Made by a program: the position numbers and the translations under genes. The notes below the pieces were generated by a model. It was not told the origin of the DNA. It saw only the letters and a list, made by a program, of their open reading frames with translations, and ran no database searches. This document shows positions 1 through 7,351 of a stretch of 45,209 bases of DNA, piece after piece; the stretch's first letter is position 1, and each line of letters opens with the position of its first letter. The DNA comes from an uncultured archaeon (GTDB lineage: Archaea > Nanobdellota > Nanobdellia > Pacearchaeales > GW2011-AR1), in assembly GCA_937143345.1 (NCBI GenBank), contig CAKZRD010000005.1, positions 1-45,209 of the forward strand. The letters run 5' to 3'.

Positions 1-120
1 GTTTTACAATATAGAAGACTTTCGAAAATACCTAAAATATACAAAAAAGTCGAAAATATAGAGAAAATGCTAGAGAGATTGGAAGCTAAGCTAAATAAAA
101 AAAATAAAAAACAAACCTAA
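1..120 (+). CDS. C-terminal end of an unidentified protein (partial)
   Basis: The first frame is open from the window edge to a TAA and reads VLQYRRLSKIPKIYKKVENI..., ending in a basic coiled-coil-like helix (EKMLERLEAKLNKKNKK). Only 39 residues are visible. A short 'R-L-x-K-I-P-x-I-Y-K-K-V' stretch followed by a Glu/Lys helix resembles the tail of LpxD-like or other hexapeptide acyltransferases, but this is a weak impression from a tail alone. Its stop overlaps the stop of the convergent micro-ORF on the other strand. Confidence 0.5.
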   Translation, partial: VLQYRRLSKIPKIYKKVENIEKMLERLEAKLNKKNKKQT

Positions 121-203
121 TTCTGTCTAACAAGATGAATTCTTCTCAAAATTTCTTCCTCCCACTCATCTAATCCTTCTATTTCATTCCATTCTTCTTC
201 CAT
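117..203 (-). CDS. 28-aa acidic micro-ORF with a perfect Shine-Dalgarno
   Basis: Too short for the ORF track. It reads MEEEWNEIEGLDEWEEEILR..., with an acidic N-terminus and a basic end. On the minus strand AGGAGG (208-213) sits four bases before the ATG. That is unusual here, because most genes in the window start without a visible ribosome-binding site. The stop overlaps the partial gene on the plus strand by 3-4 bases. No family is recognised. The strong ribosome site and sensible amino acid composition argue for translation, but it could be chance. Confidence 0.45.
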   Translation of the reverse strand: MEEEWNEIEGLDEWEEEILRRIHLVRQN

Positions 204-349
204 TTTTCCTCCTTTTATTTTTTTATTTTCCAGAATTCTATTATTGAATAAGAACCCAAAGATATTCACCATACGAGTTAAAGAATTAGTGATATACTAA
301 AGGCCCTAAAAATCAATAATAGGCCTCTAGAATTGTCACAAAGCCAACT

Positions 350-366
350 AAAGGAATACATCCTTT
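350..366 (+). terminator. Small hairpin followed by a T run
   Basis: AAAGGA/TCCTTT form a 6-bp stem with a 5-base loop, followed by AATAAATTTTTTTA. It lies in the 260-base gap between the micro-ORF and alba. No gene is seen in that gap. It may be a terminator or just a chance inverted repeat. Confidence 0.25.
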
Positions 367-463
367 AATAAATTTTTTTATATGCTGGCCTTGCATAAAC
401 AAAATAAACAAAAGAAGTTTTTAAATTTTTCTATATTTTTTATAATATTTTAAAGTAGTAAAA

Positions 464-775
464 TTATTTTTCTAAAGAAATTTCAATAGTAGAAATTGAG
501 AGCTTTCTTCCATCTTTTCTTTCGAGATTCTCTGTCCCGATAGAAACATTTACATTTAAATTTTTATCTTTAAGAAACTTGTTCCTAACTGCTTCTGCCA
601 CATCAACCGCCTTAGAAATAAATTTCCCCCTAGATTTTATTTTAATTCTATCTAGATTTTCTGAATTGAACAGGAGAATAGCAGCACTAACATATCTAAT
701 TGTTGGTTTTTTTCCTACTAGAATAACTCCTTTTTCCATAATAGTTTTTTTATCAGTGTTTTCGTTATTTTCCAT
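464..775 (-). CDS. albA: Alba family DNA/RNA-binding chromatin protein
   Basis: Alba is a small dimeric chromatin protein that coats DNA and also binds RNA. The 103-aa protein carries the family core: 'VGKKPTIRYVSAAI', then 'IKIKSRGKFISKAVDVAEAVRNKFL', whose lysine-rich loop contacts nucleic acid, then a beta hairpin rich in Lys/Arg ('ERKDGRKLSISTIEISL'). The N-terminus is about 14 residues longer than in minimal Alba proteins and is rich in Asn/Glu/Lys. It is the last gene of the endA-winged helix-S17e-alba operon and overlaps the end of S17e by 11 bases. No acetylation or methylation site can be judged. Confidence 0.93.
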   Translation of the reverse strand: MENNENTDKKTIMEKGVILVGKKPTIRYVSAAILLFNSENLDRIKIKSRGKFISKAVDVAEAVRNKFLKDKNLNVNVSIGTENLERKDGRKLSISTIEISLEK

Positions 776-965
776 CTTGACTCAAAAAACTCATTTTTTT
801 AATTCTTGTAATATAGCCCGCAATTTGATTTCTTATTTTTTTACTTGGCATTGAATTTCCTAATACTCTTTTATTTTCCTCAAAACTATTATTAAAAAGT
901 TCTGGTGATTTTTCTAATATCTCAATTGTTGTCTTTTTAACTAATTTTGATTTTATTCTTCCCAT
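765..965 (-). CDS. rps17e: 30S ribosomal protein S17e
   Basis: Small-subunit ribosomal protein restricted to archaea and eukaryotes. The protein begins MGRIKSKLVKKTTIEILEK and contains FEENKRVLGNSMPSKKIRNQIAGYITR, which is the family signature. At 66 aa it has the usual archaeal length; the eukaryotic C-terminal extension is absent. It lies between the winged-helix-like gene and alba and overlaps alba by 11 bases, so the two are probably co-translated. Linkage to alba fits a highly expressed housekeeping unit. Confidence 0.95.
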   Translation of the reverse strand: MGRIKSKLVKKTTIEILEKSPELFNNSFEENKRVLGNSMPSKKIRNQIAGYITRIKKMSFLSQDGK

Positions 966-996
966 AAAAATTTTTTATTTTTTGGCTTTTTAAATT

Positions 997-2007
997 TTAC
1001 GTTAAAGAAAAAATATCCTTAAATTTGAGGTAAAAATTTCTTCTTTCTTCAAATTTTTCTTTTTTGTCTCCTTTAAATAAAACAAAAAATCCTTCAATCT
1101 CTGAATCCAAAAAATGTTTTTTAAAATCCTTAAAAACTTCTTTCTCATTAAGAATCTTTTTATTATAAGATAAAAAAAGAAAATTTTTTCCTTCCTTAGA
1201 AAAAATAGAATGGACATTCTCTTTTGATTCTTTTAAAATTTTTACAAAAACAAAATTTTTTTCCTCTAATATTTTTTTAACATTTTCAAAAAAAGGATTT
1301 GGTTTTTTTTCAGTTTTTCGCTTTTTAAATTTAATCTCTTTAATTACTTCTTTTGGTTTTTCTTTCTGTTCTTCGAGGGCGCTCTTTTCTTTTTTGACAT
1401 CTTTTTTCTCTTCATGAACTTTAAATAACCCTTCTTCTTTTATTTTTTCTACAATTTCATTAACCCTTTTTTTGATAATCTCTTCGATATCTTCCTTAGA
1501 AAAATCTTTCTTTATATCATTCCAAATATTCTGACCTATAACTCTTTCTTCTCCTATAGCAATCTCTTTTTTTTCTGATTCTATTGCCTGCATTGCTTTT
1601 TCGTTGGAAAGGAGATGGTATTTCCAATAAAGCTTTTCTCCAACTTTCATCGGAATCGCAAAATCTTTTATAGAACGAAGAGCAACCCTTATCGCCGGTT
1701 CCTGTTTCTCGTCTTCTAAAATCCTATTTTGTTTTAATCTTAAAAAGGCATCTTTTTCCACTGATTTAATATTATCTAAAAAATTTTCAAGTTTTTCTTC
1801 TTGTCCTTCTAAGTAATAAAGGGGAGAAGAGCCTATCTTTAAATTAGATATTTTTATTTTTCTTTCAGCTAATAGTTCGGATAAAATAGCAGAAGTAAAA
1901 GTTAAATTCATCCCGGTTATCTTAGTTAAATTAATCGGTAAAGATGGTCCTCTTTCATTTAAAAAATCCAAAATTTTTTGTTTTATTGAGAGAAGATTAA
2001 CGCTCAT
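997..2007 (-). CDS. Winged-helix-like, Lys/Glu-rich protein of unknown function
   Basis: The start is set at the internal ATG (MSVNLLSIKQK), because GGAGG lies five bases upstream and this ATG forms an ATGA overlap with the endA stop; the track's start is a TTG. Residues 1-70 look like a winged helix ('ILDFLNERGPSLPINLTKITGMNLTFTSAILSELLAERKIKISNL'). Next comes 'GSSPLYYLEGQEEKLENF', which is reminiscent of HTH proteins conserved in DPANN archaea. A charged Lys/Glu-rich linker (about 190-240) leads to a C-terminal alpha/beta domain ('NFVFVKILKE...EGFFVLFKGDK'). The role is unknown. Position between endA and S17e suggests RNA or ribosome biology, but that is inference. Confidence 0.7.
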   Translation of the reverse strand: MSVNLLSIKQKILDFLNERGPSLPINLTKITGMNLTFTSAILSELLAERKIKISNLKIGSSPLYYLEGQEEKLENFLDNIKSVEKDAFLRLKQNRILEDEKQEPAIRVALRSIKDFAIPMKVGEKLYWKYHLLSNEKAMQAIESEKKEIAIGEERVIGQNIWNDIKKDFSKEDIEEIIKKRVNEIVEKIKEEGLFKVHEEKKDVKKEKSALEEQKEKPKEVIKEIKFKKRKTEKKPNPFFENVKKILEEKNFVFVKILKESKENVHSIFSKEGKNFLFLSYNKKILNEKEVFKDFKKHFLDSEIEGFFVLFKGDKKEKFEERRNFYLKFKDIFSLT

Positions 2008-2525
2008 AACTTCCTCCAATAATTTTCGTAATAAGAAACATCGTTCTCTTCATCAACAATAGCAAGCATCAAAATTTTATTTGTTGAATGAGCAACTCTG
2101 TTTTTTGCAAAAAAATCCTTAAAAAAAATCTTATCATTTTCAGAAAAAACTGAAACAAGCCATTTTGAGTGTGATTGCCCCATTTTCCCTCCTTTTTCAT
2201 AAACACGAAAATCTGCACCGAATTTTAAAGCATTCTTAACAACATATCCTTTTTTTCTTAAATCCTTAAAAACAAGATACAAAAGAGAAAAATTTTTATC
2301 TTTTTTTTCATAAAAAGAGATTAATTTATTCTGGGAAATTTCTTTTTCTTTCAAGTCATAAATAATCATTTTTTTTTCATCAGCTAAAAAAACTGCTTCA
2401 AAAGAAGAATAAAATATTTTATCTTTTTCTTTCTCTCCGAAATTCTCTTTTTCCTCTAAACTAAATGCTTCTTTTGCGTTTGAATAAACTTTTCCTCCAG
2501 AAAAAAAAGCTCTTATCTTTTCCAT
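2004..2525 (-). CDS. endA: tRNA-splicing endonuclease
   Basis: Cuts introns from precursor tRNAs at bulge-helix-bulge sites. The C-terminal catalytic domain is clear: 'GADFRVY' carries the catalytic Tyr, 'GQSHSKWLVSV' the catalytic His, and 'AHSTNKILMLAIVDEENDVSYY' the catalytic Lys. At 173 aa it has the length of the single-domain (homotetramer-type) archaeal enzyme. It is the first gene of its operon; on its promoter side a TATA-rich box sits about 24 bases before the ATG, so the transcript is probably leaderless. It is divergent from the pilin-like cluster. Confidence 0.93.
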   Translation of the reverse strand: MEKIRAFFSGGKVYSNAKEAFSLEEKENFGEKEKDKIFYSSFEAVFLADEKKMIIYDLKEKEISQNKLISFYEKKDKNFSLLYLVFKDLRKKGYVVKNALKFGADFRVYEKGGKMGQSHSKWLVSVFSENDKIFFKDFFAKNRVAHSTNKILMLAIVDEENDVSYYENYWRKL

Positions 2526-2541
2526 AAGTTTAAATCAAAAA

Positions 2542-2555
2542 ATATATATATATAA
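2542..2555 (-). promoter_or_regulatory. TATA box of the endA operon
   Basis: A run of alternating AT (TTATATATATATATTTT on the minus strand) is centred about 24 bases upstream of the endA ATG. This fits archaeal TATA spacing for a leaderless mRNA. Confidence 0.55.
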
Positions 2556-2569
2556 GCTTTTTCTAAAGA

Positions 2570-2593
2570 TTTATTAATCCTTTTTTTCTTCTA
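2570..2593 (+). promoter_or_regulatory. Shared promoter element, copy 1 (pilin-like unit A)
   Basis: TTTATTAATCC followed by a T-rich stretch ending CTTCTA, placed so that the TATA-like TTTATTAA is about 25 bases before the ATG at 2599. The same string occurs at 3514 and 5828, in each case ahead of another unit of the pilin-like cluster. This copy has one extra T. Confidence 0.65.
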
Positions 2594-2598
2594 TTTTT

Positions 2599-2766
2599 AT
2601 GAAAAAAAGAGCATTTTCACTCCCGCAGGATTTTATGGGGTGGTTTTTCCTTGGAATAGGTTTTTTGATTTTTATCCTCATAATTATTTTTATTTTGAAA
2701 GAAAAAATGTGGAACGCGATTGACTATTTCAAATCATTTTTAAGATTTAGAGGAAGCACGGGATGA
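2599..2766 (+). CDS. 55-aa pilin-like membrane protein with class III signal (missing from ORF track)
   Basis: Not in the ORF track. It reads MKKRAFSLPQDFMGWFFLGI... with one membrane helix at residues 13-33, then a short basic tail (KEKMWNAIDYFKSFLRFRG). 'KKRA' followed by a short polar stretch and a helix matches the archaeal class III (prepilin peptidase) signal. Cleavage after Ala would give a 51-aa mature protein with Gln at +5. Its TGA overlaps the next ATG (ATGA), and it lies directly behind promoter copy 1. Function is unknown; a minor pilin or anchor is inferred from the signal and the neighbours. Confidence 0.7.
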   Translation: MKKRAFSLPQDFMGWFFLGIGFLIFILIIIFILKEKMWNAIDYFKSFLRFRGSTG

Positions 2767-3362
2767 AAAAGAAAAAATCTGTATTAGAAAGCGAAACAAT
2801 AATAATTTTCGCAGTTGTTTTTATGGTCGTTCTCTTGGTCTTATTTTTTGTTTTTAGAACAAGAATCGATTTGTGGATAAAAAATCTTCCGGACTATCAA
2901 CAAAAAGAAGGTGGTGATGTAGAAATTTTACCTGATGAAGTAACTATTTCCCTATGCCCCGAAGGGTATGAGATTATTGGTAGATTTGAAACCGGTGTTA
3001 GAACCCCTAATTTTATTATAAAAGATGAAAACAATTTTAAAACTACAAAAATAGAATGGGTTTTAGGAAATAATAAAATTATTATAGACAAATGGGGACC
3101 ATTCATAGAAATAAATCTTGGAGAGATCACTCCATTTAAACCACATAGTAAAAAAATTCATATAGACAAAAAAGTTTTTCAAAGAGGAAATGATAAGTTT
3201 AATGCAGTTTTAAAAAAAGAATTAATCGAAGGAGAAGAATTTTTTAAATATCTAATTTTGCTTGATAACGCAGAAGTTCTCGGTCTTGGAGGAACAAATT
3301 ACATTTGTCAAAAAAAAGAAATTATAGAAAACCTTACTAAAAAATTGAATTTAATATACTGA
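2763..3362 (+). CDS. Pilin-like single-pass surface protein
   Basis: 199 aa. MKKKKS is followed by VLESE and a long hydrophobic helix (about residues 12-32). If cleaved after Ser, Glu falls at +5, as in type IV pilins. The remainder is predicted extracellular, with beta-rich sequence such as 'KIEWVLGNNKIIIDKWGPFIEINLGEI' and two Cys (in 'SLCPEG' and 'NYICQ') that could form a disulfide. No family is recognised. It is translationally coupled to the preceding 55-aa gene. After the TGA the same frame stays open for 18 codons (GVENPDIEQEL...), so the original C-terminus may have been slightly longer. Confidence 0.75.
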   Translation: MKKKKSVLESETIIIFAVVFMVVLLVLFFVFRTRIDLWIKNLPDYQQKEGGDVEILPDEVTISLCPEGYEIIGRFETGVRTPNFIIKDENNFKTTKIEWVLGNNKIIIDKWGPFIEINLGEITPFKPHSKKIHIDKKVFQRGNDKFNAVLKKELIEGEEFFKYLILLDNAEVLGLGGTNYICQKKEIIENLTKKLNLIY

Positions 3363-3513
3363 GGTGTTGAAAATCCCGATATAGAACAAGAACTTATTAA
3401 GTTACAAACACTACATTAAAAAGAAACAGAATACCTACAAAGGTTATTTCCTCAATTTTAGAAAAACAAAATTAGCAAAAATCTTTTTTATTTATTTTTC
3501 TATTATACTAAAC

Positions 3514-3536
3514 TTTATTAATCCTTTTTTCTTCTA
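3514..3536 (+). promoter_or_regulatory. Shared promoter element, copy 2 (pilin-like unit B)
   Basis: TTTATTAATCCTTTTTTCTTCTA lies 7 bases before the ATG at 3543, with TTTATTAA about 26 bases upstream of the start. It is nearly identical, through to the start codon, to the copy at 5828. The 180 bases before it hold no convincing gene. Confidence 0.7.
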
Positions 3537-3542
3537 AATAAA

Positions 3543-4577
3543 ATGAAGAGTAAAAAGGGGCTTTGGTTCGGTGAAGAAACAGGAAAGATTGTTCTTGCTG
3601 TTATCGGAATTGTTTTAATGATTTTTCTCCTTGTTAAAATTATAGGTATCTTAATTCAAAAAACAAAATACGAACAAGCAAAAGCTGCGATGAGTGAGAT
3701 TGAAATGGTCACAAGCTCATTAAAAGAAAAAGAAATCGGTTATGTTTTTATTGAAGGCCCGAAGAATTGGGTCTTGAAGAGATATTCACCTTATGAAGAT
3801 AAACAAAAAATACCAAGTTCTTGTGGAAATAAAGAATGTCTTTGTTTATGCCCCCCAATTAATTTTTCATGGTGGGATAGAATTACTTTAATAGATTTTA
3901 GAGATTTTAAAGAAATAAATGATGAAATAATAAAAAATTGTCAAAATAAAGGAGTTTGTAAAAATTTAAATTTGCCTTTAATAATCACTACAAAATGTTA
4001 TCTTAATTTACCTCACTGCAGAGAATTAGACAAAATACCTTTAATGTTCACTATGCAAAAAAATAAGGGCGGAATTATCATTTCAAGTCACGAAAGTTTC
4101 GACGCAACAAAGTTCTTTAGTATGATTATAAGCAATAAAACAAAATTTGAAATTTTAAAGAATTGGTCTTTAGGAAGAGAGTTTTTTAATGATAGAAAAA
4201 TAGAGGGGATGTTGGAAGAGACCGTAAAAGAGTATGAAAAAGCTCATAATATAGAATTAGAAAAATGGTACGTTATAATTGGAAAAATAAAAAGCGATGG
4301 AAGTGTTGATTATTCTCGTTGGGGGACTGATTTAACTATAACAGAGTGGGGATGTATAAAAGATATAAGAACAGTTATTGGTATGCATTTTCCTGCTCTT
4401 CTTATGACTGACTTCTTTGTCAAAGTATCTGAAGGAATTGAAGAAAGATTTAAAAGCCCATCAAAAAGATGCCTTGGTGGAGATTGGTTCAGCATGATTT
4501 TTTATTTAGAAGAAGGAAATAATAGACAAGACCTCTTATTTGAAATAAGATTAGATTCAAAAAATGAAAAAAAATAA
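3543..4577 (+). CDS. Large Cys-rich pilin-like surface protein
   Basis: 344 aa. The N-terminus MKSKKG/LWFGEETGKIVLAVIG has a class III-like signal with Glu at +5 after cleavage behind Gly. One membrane helix spans about residues 16-37. The outer domain contains several Cys pairs ('SSCGNKECLCLCPP', 'NCQNKGVCKN', 'TTKCYLNLPHC'), which suggests disulfide-stabilised extracellular folding, and Trp-rich motifs. There is no recognised family. It opens unit B behind promoter copy 2 and overlaps the start of the 42-aa gene by 14 bases. Localisation is inferred from the signal; function is unknown. Confidence 0.75.
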   Translation: MKSKKGLWFGEETGKIVLAVIGIVLMIFLLVKIIGILIQKTKYEQAKAAMSEIEMVTSSLKEKEIGYVFIEGPKNWVLKRYSPYEDKQKIPSSCGNKECLCLCPPINFSWWDRITLIDFRDFKEINDEIIKNCQNKGVCKNLNLPLIITTKCYLNLPHCRELDKIPLMFTMQKNKGGIIISSHESFDATKFFSMIISNKTKFEILKNWSLGREFFNDRKIEGMLEETVKEYEKAHNIELEKWYVIIGKIKSDGSVDYSRWGTDLTITEWGCIKDIRTVIGMHFPALLMTDFFVKVSEGIEERFKSPSKRCLGGDWFSMIFYLEEGNNRQDLLFEIRLDSKNEKK

Positions 4578-4692
4578 AAGAGCACAAACAAACTATGAAG
4601 AAGTAGGAAAGTACATACTTTGGTTTATACTAACAATTATTTTAAGTATTGGTTTATACTACCTAATAAATTATTTAACAAGTAAAATATGA
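4564..4692 (+). CDS. 42-aa micro-pilin (missing from ORF track)
   Basis: Not in the ORF track. It reads MKKNKRAQTNYEEVGKYILW... and then a single membrane helix ending in LTSKI. This is the most canonical class III signal in the window: KR-A, cleavage before Gln, and Glu exactly at +5. After processing only about 35 residues would remain, almost entirely the pilin-type helix. It overlaps the upstream gene by 14 bases and the downstream gene by ATGA, so coupled translation is likely. It could cap or nucleate a filament, but no homologue was recognised. Confidence 0.75.
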   Translation: MKKNKRAQTNYEEVGKYILWFILTIILSIGLYYLINYLTSKI

Positions 4693-5720
4693 GAAAAGAA
4701 AAAGGCGAAATAAGTGTAGGAATGATTATAGCGATCATAATCGTAATTGTTTCGTTGGTTATCTTAGCTCTTACATATTATCAAATGGTAAAAGAAAACG
4801 ACCTTGATAGACAAACTTGTCAAACAAGTGCAATGATGAGGGGAACAATACCTGACAGCATTCCAGAATCACAAATAAAAGATTTAGTTCAATTAAAATG
4901 TAAAACGAAAAAAATCTGTGTAACAACAAATGTCATACAAAAAGGCGAATGCCAGGAAGAATTCGGAAGCTTGGAAGGAAAATATTCAACTTATAGGATA
5001 AGTAATAATAAAGAAAAAGCAGAAAAACAAATAAAGACTCTTCTTGCAAGAGAAATGGCTGACTGTTGGGACATGCTTGGAAGAGGAGCTTATCAAATTT
5101 TTAAAAGAGAATTGACAGCAAAAAATGCTTTTGCTTCTTATGGAGTTATATGTTCTCGTATAAAATTTGACAAAACAGTGACTGATGAAAAAAATGGTCC
5201 ACAAATTAAAGAGCTGACTAGATTCAATGAATATCTCTTAAGATACAAACACCCTAATATGAATGTCTCTTATTGGGATTTTTTAAGAAACTCTTATGAC
5301 GGAGAAACAATGAACATTCTTTTTGGTCAGAGCATTTCTGGAAGCCAGACTTCTTCTAATAAAAACCAAAATAATCTTGAAGAATTTTTCAATGTAAAAG
5401 TTAATTTAACAAAAACCCAAGCGATAATGTATGTTGAAGCAAGCCCCACTGCTATCGGTCCGCTTATAGGTGCTTCTGTTGGTGGACTGATTGGTACTAT
5501 CGTCGGAGCTAATGCCGGAAGTCATCTATTTAATGGTTTTTTTATAGGCGGTTCTGTTGGATGGGGGGCAGGAGATTTTGTTCAAATGAAAATGTTAAAT
5601 TGGGATGGGCTATTTCCAGAAGGTTCTTATGCTGCTTCAATTTTTTTGATTGATTACACAATGGAAAGTTTTGAAAAATTCAACCGAAAAGCAAATTTCC
5701 AAATAGCAAGTATTAGTTGA
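4689..5720 (+). CDS. Pilin-like protein with a second hydrophobic Gly-rich segment
   Basis: 343 aa. MRKEKG/EISVGMIIAI gives a class III-like signal and one N-terminal helix (to about residue 29). Near residues 255-300 is a Gly/Ala-rich hydrophobic stretch ('GPLIGASVGGLIGTIVGANAGSHLFNGFFIGGSVGWGAGDFV'), which could insert into a membrane or form a glycine-zipper hairpin. Cys residues cluster after the helix ('TCQ', 'LKCKTKKICV', 'GECQ'). No family is recognised. It is the last gene of unit B; a 136-base gap with no visible gene follows, ending in promoter copy 3. Confidence 0.75.
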   Translation: MRKEKGEISVGMIIAIIIVIVSLVILALTYYQMVKENDLDRQTCQTSAMMRGTIPDSIPESQIKDLVQLKCKTKKICVTTNVIQKGECQEEFGSLEGKYSTYRISNNKEKAEKQIKTLLAREMADCWDMLGRGAYQIFKRELTAKNAFASYGVICSRIKFDKTVTDEKNGPQIKELTRFNEYLLRYKHPNMNVSYWDFLRNSYDGETMNILFGQSISGSQTSSNKNQNNLEEFFNVKVNLTKTQAIMYVEASPTAIGPLIGASVGGLIGTIVGANAGSHLFNGFFIGGSVGWGAGDFVQMKMLNWDGLFPEGSYAASIFLIDYTMESFEKFNRKANFQIASIS

Positions 5721-5827
5721 TCTTATTTAAATGAAATCTTTTAATTTATGTTTACGAAAAAGGAAAATTAGATAAATAAAAACATATCTAAAAAATACAA
5801 GTATCAAAAAGATATAAATACACTAAA

Positions 5828-5850
5828 TTTATTAATCCTTTTTTCTTCTA
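5828..5850 (+). promoter_or_regulatory. Shared promoter element, copy 3 (pilin-like unit C)
   Basis: TTTATTAATCCTTTTTTCTTCTA, identical over 23 bases to copy 2. It is followed by AAATGAAATG, with the ATG at 5857. The preceding bases (ACTAAA) also match copy 2 (ACTAAAC), so similarity extends upstream of the TATA-like core. Confidence 0.7.
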
Positions 5851-5856
5851 AATGAA

Positions 5857-6297
5857 ATGAAAGATAAAAAAGCCAATATGATCTATCCTATTGTTTTGTT
5901 CATCATACTTAATATAATTTTTATGTCTCTGATGCTTATTTTTATACAAAGATCTTCTTCAGAAGCATTTAGATACGAAGAACTTTATGCAAAAAAAATT
6001 GGTTTAATGTTAAATAGAGTGGAATCTGAATCTTATTTAGAGATAAATGTAACCGATTTAATAAAAAATTCCGAAAAAAATATAAAAAACGAAGATTTTC
6101 TTGAATTTGTTCAAAAAGAAATGATAAAAATAGATACAGAAAGAAGTTTAGTTGAAATAAAAACAAAAAAAGAAGGAGGATTTTCTTATCCTTTTTTCTC
6201 AAAAATAGAAATAGACAGAAATTTAACAAAAATAAATTTAGAATTAAATAAAGAAAACAGAATAATCGGAGGAAAGATTATAATATGGATAAAATAA
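5857..6297 (+). CDS. Pilin-like membrane protein, first gene of unit C
   Basis: 146 aa. MKDKKA/NMIYPIVLFIILNIIFMSLMLIFI is a class III-like signal with a long helix. It is followed by 'SSSEAFRYEELYAKKIGLMLNRVESESYLEINVTDL', a pattern I associate with conserved uncharacterised membrane proteins of DPANN archaea. The outer domain is short and beta-rich. It heads an operon of five genes that all overlap (5857-8665). No enzymatic motif is present. Confidence 0.72.
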   Translation: MKDKKANMIYPIVLFIILNIIFMSLMLIFIQRSSSEAFRYEELYAKKIGLMLNRVESESYLEINVTDLIKNSEKNIKNEDFLEFVQKEMIKIDTERSLVEIKTKKEGGFSYPFFSKIEIDRNLTKINLELNKENRIIGGKIIIWIK

Positions 6298-6815
6298 ACA
6301 AAAGAGCAGACGAAAAACTCTTTTCTATATGGTGGTTTGTTTCTTTAACATTAGTAGGTGTTACTGTAACTGTAGTTGTACTGAATTATTTTAGTTCGTC
6401 TATAGATGTAAGAGCTAAAGAAGTTTCTATGTTAGAACAAAAGATTCTTGATTGTATAATAAAAAAAGGATATTTGAAAAAAGAAGTTCTTTCTTGGAAA
6501 AACGAAGAAATATTCGACAAATGTGGGTTAAATAAAGAAAGTTTTAAAGAAGAAACAAACACAAAAATTTTTTTTAATCTAAAACTAAAAAATGAAAAGG
6601 GGGAAGAAATAAAAGTCTTTAGATTTGGTGAAGTTTCATATGAAGAAGAATGTTTAATAAAACAAAAAGGTTCCTATTTTCCTGCATGTTCAAAAACAAA
6701 AAGTTTCATTAATTTGATCAACGATGAAAACAAAAAAGAAACTATCATCATAGATCTTCTTGTCGCTTCGCAAAATCATGGAACTAAAAAAGGATTCACT
6801 AAACTTAAAACATGA
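6285..6815 (+). CDS. Pilin-like membrane protein
   Basis: 176 aa. MDKINKRA/DEKLFSIWWFVSLTLVGVTVTVVVLNYF is a class III-like signal plus one helix; the rest is predicted outside. It has Cys residues at 'LDCIIKKGYL', 'FDKCGLN', 'EECLIKQ' and 'FPACSKT', possibly two disulfides. It overlaps the upstream gene by 13 bases and the downstream gene by ATGA. The function is not recognised; membership of the same operon suggests it works with the neighbouring pilin-like proteins. Confidence 0.72.
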   Translation: MDKINKRADEKLFSIWWFVSLTLVGVTVTVVVLNYFSSSIDVRAKEVSMLEQKILDCIIKKGYLKKEVLSWKNEEIFDKCGLNKESFKEETNTKIFFNLKLKNEKGEEIKVFRFGEVSYEEECLIKQKGSYFPACSKTKSFINLINDENKKETIIIDLLVASQNHGTKKGFTKLKT

Positions 6816-7351
6816 AAAAAGCACAAATCTCAAATACTCTTTCATGGTTTATAGCGACAATAGTAATCTTTTTTATATTGATTATTTTTGTTTTTTTTGC
6901 TTCATTAAAAAACATTAGCAACAAAGGAAAAAACATAGGAGTGACTGTAGAAATAGTGGGCACAGACATCTTTCTTCAACAAGAACAACAAAGAGCCATT
7001 TACTCTTTTTTTGAAAAAGATGAAGAAAATAAAAAAATTTATTTTTTAGTAAAAGATTTTGTAAATAATGTTGGAAATTCAAAAGAACCTTACTTAAAAG
7101 AAGAACATTTACTAAAAAATATTTGTGGTTCTTTTTTTATTATTGGAAGAGATGTTTTTTGGACAACGGATGGTCTTTCTGGTTATTCTGAAGGAAAGAT
7201 TAATTATTATTTAAAATATCCGCAGGAAAAAACTATTGAAAGAAAAGAAGGCATGTTAGCAACATATGAAGACCCTTATTATGGATATAGCTTTTATTTT
7301 TATAATAAACCTTCTATTTTAATTAAGTATTCTACTGAAATATGTAAATGA
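6812..7351 (+). CDS. Pilin-like membrane protein
   Basis: 179 aa. MKKA/QISNTLSWFIATIVIFFILIIFVFF is a short, clean class III signal (KKA-QIS) with one helix. The outer domain is rich in aromatic residues ('DPYYGYSFYFYNKPSILIKYSTEICK'). It overlaps both neighbours by ATGA. No known domain is recognised. Confidence 0.72.
   Translation: MKKAQISNTLSWFIATIVIFFILIIFVFFASLKNISNKGKNIGVTVEIVGTDIFLQQEQQRAIYSFFEKDEENKKIYFLVKDFVNNVGNSKEPYLKEEHLLKNICGSFFIIGRDVFWTTDGLSGYSEGKINYYLKYPQEKTIERKEGMLATYEDPYYGYSFYFYNKPSILIKYSTEICK

Noticed and set aside
579-854. 91-aa plus-strand ORF over alba and S17e
   Set aside because: Antisense to two well-recognised genes; the hydrophobic text is a reverse-strand artefact.
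1002-1217. 71-aa minus-strand ORF
   Set aside because: Shadow in another frame of the winged-helix-like gene; Phe/Lys-rich translation of A/T-rich coding DNA.
5969-6229. 86-aa minus-strand ORF in the pilin-like cluster
   Set aside because: Antisense Phe/Leu-rich shadow of the 146-aa gene.
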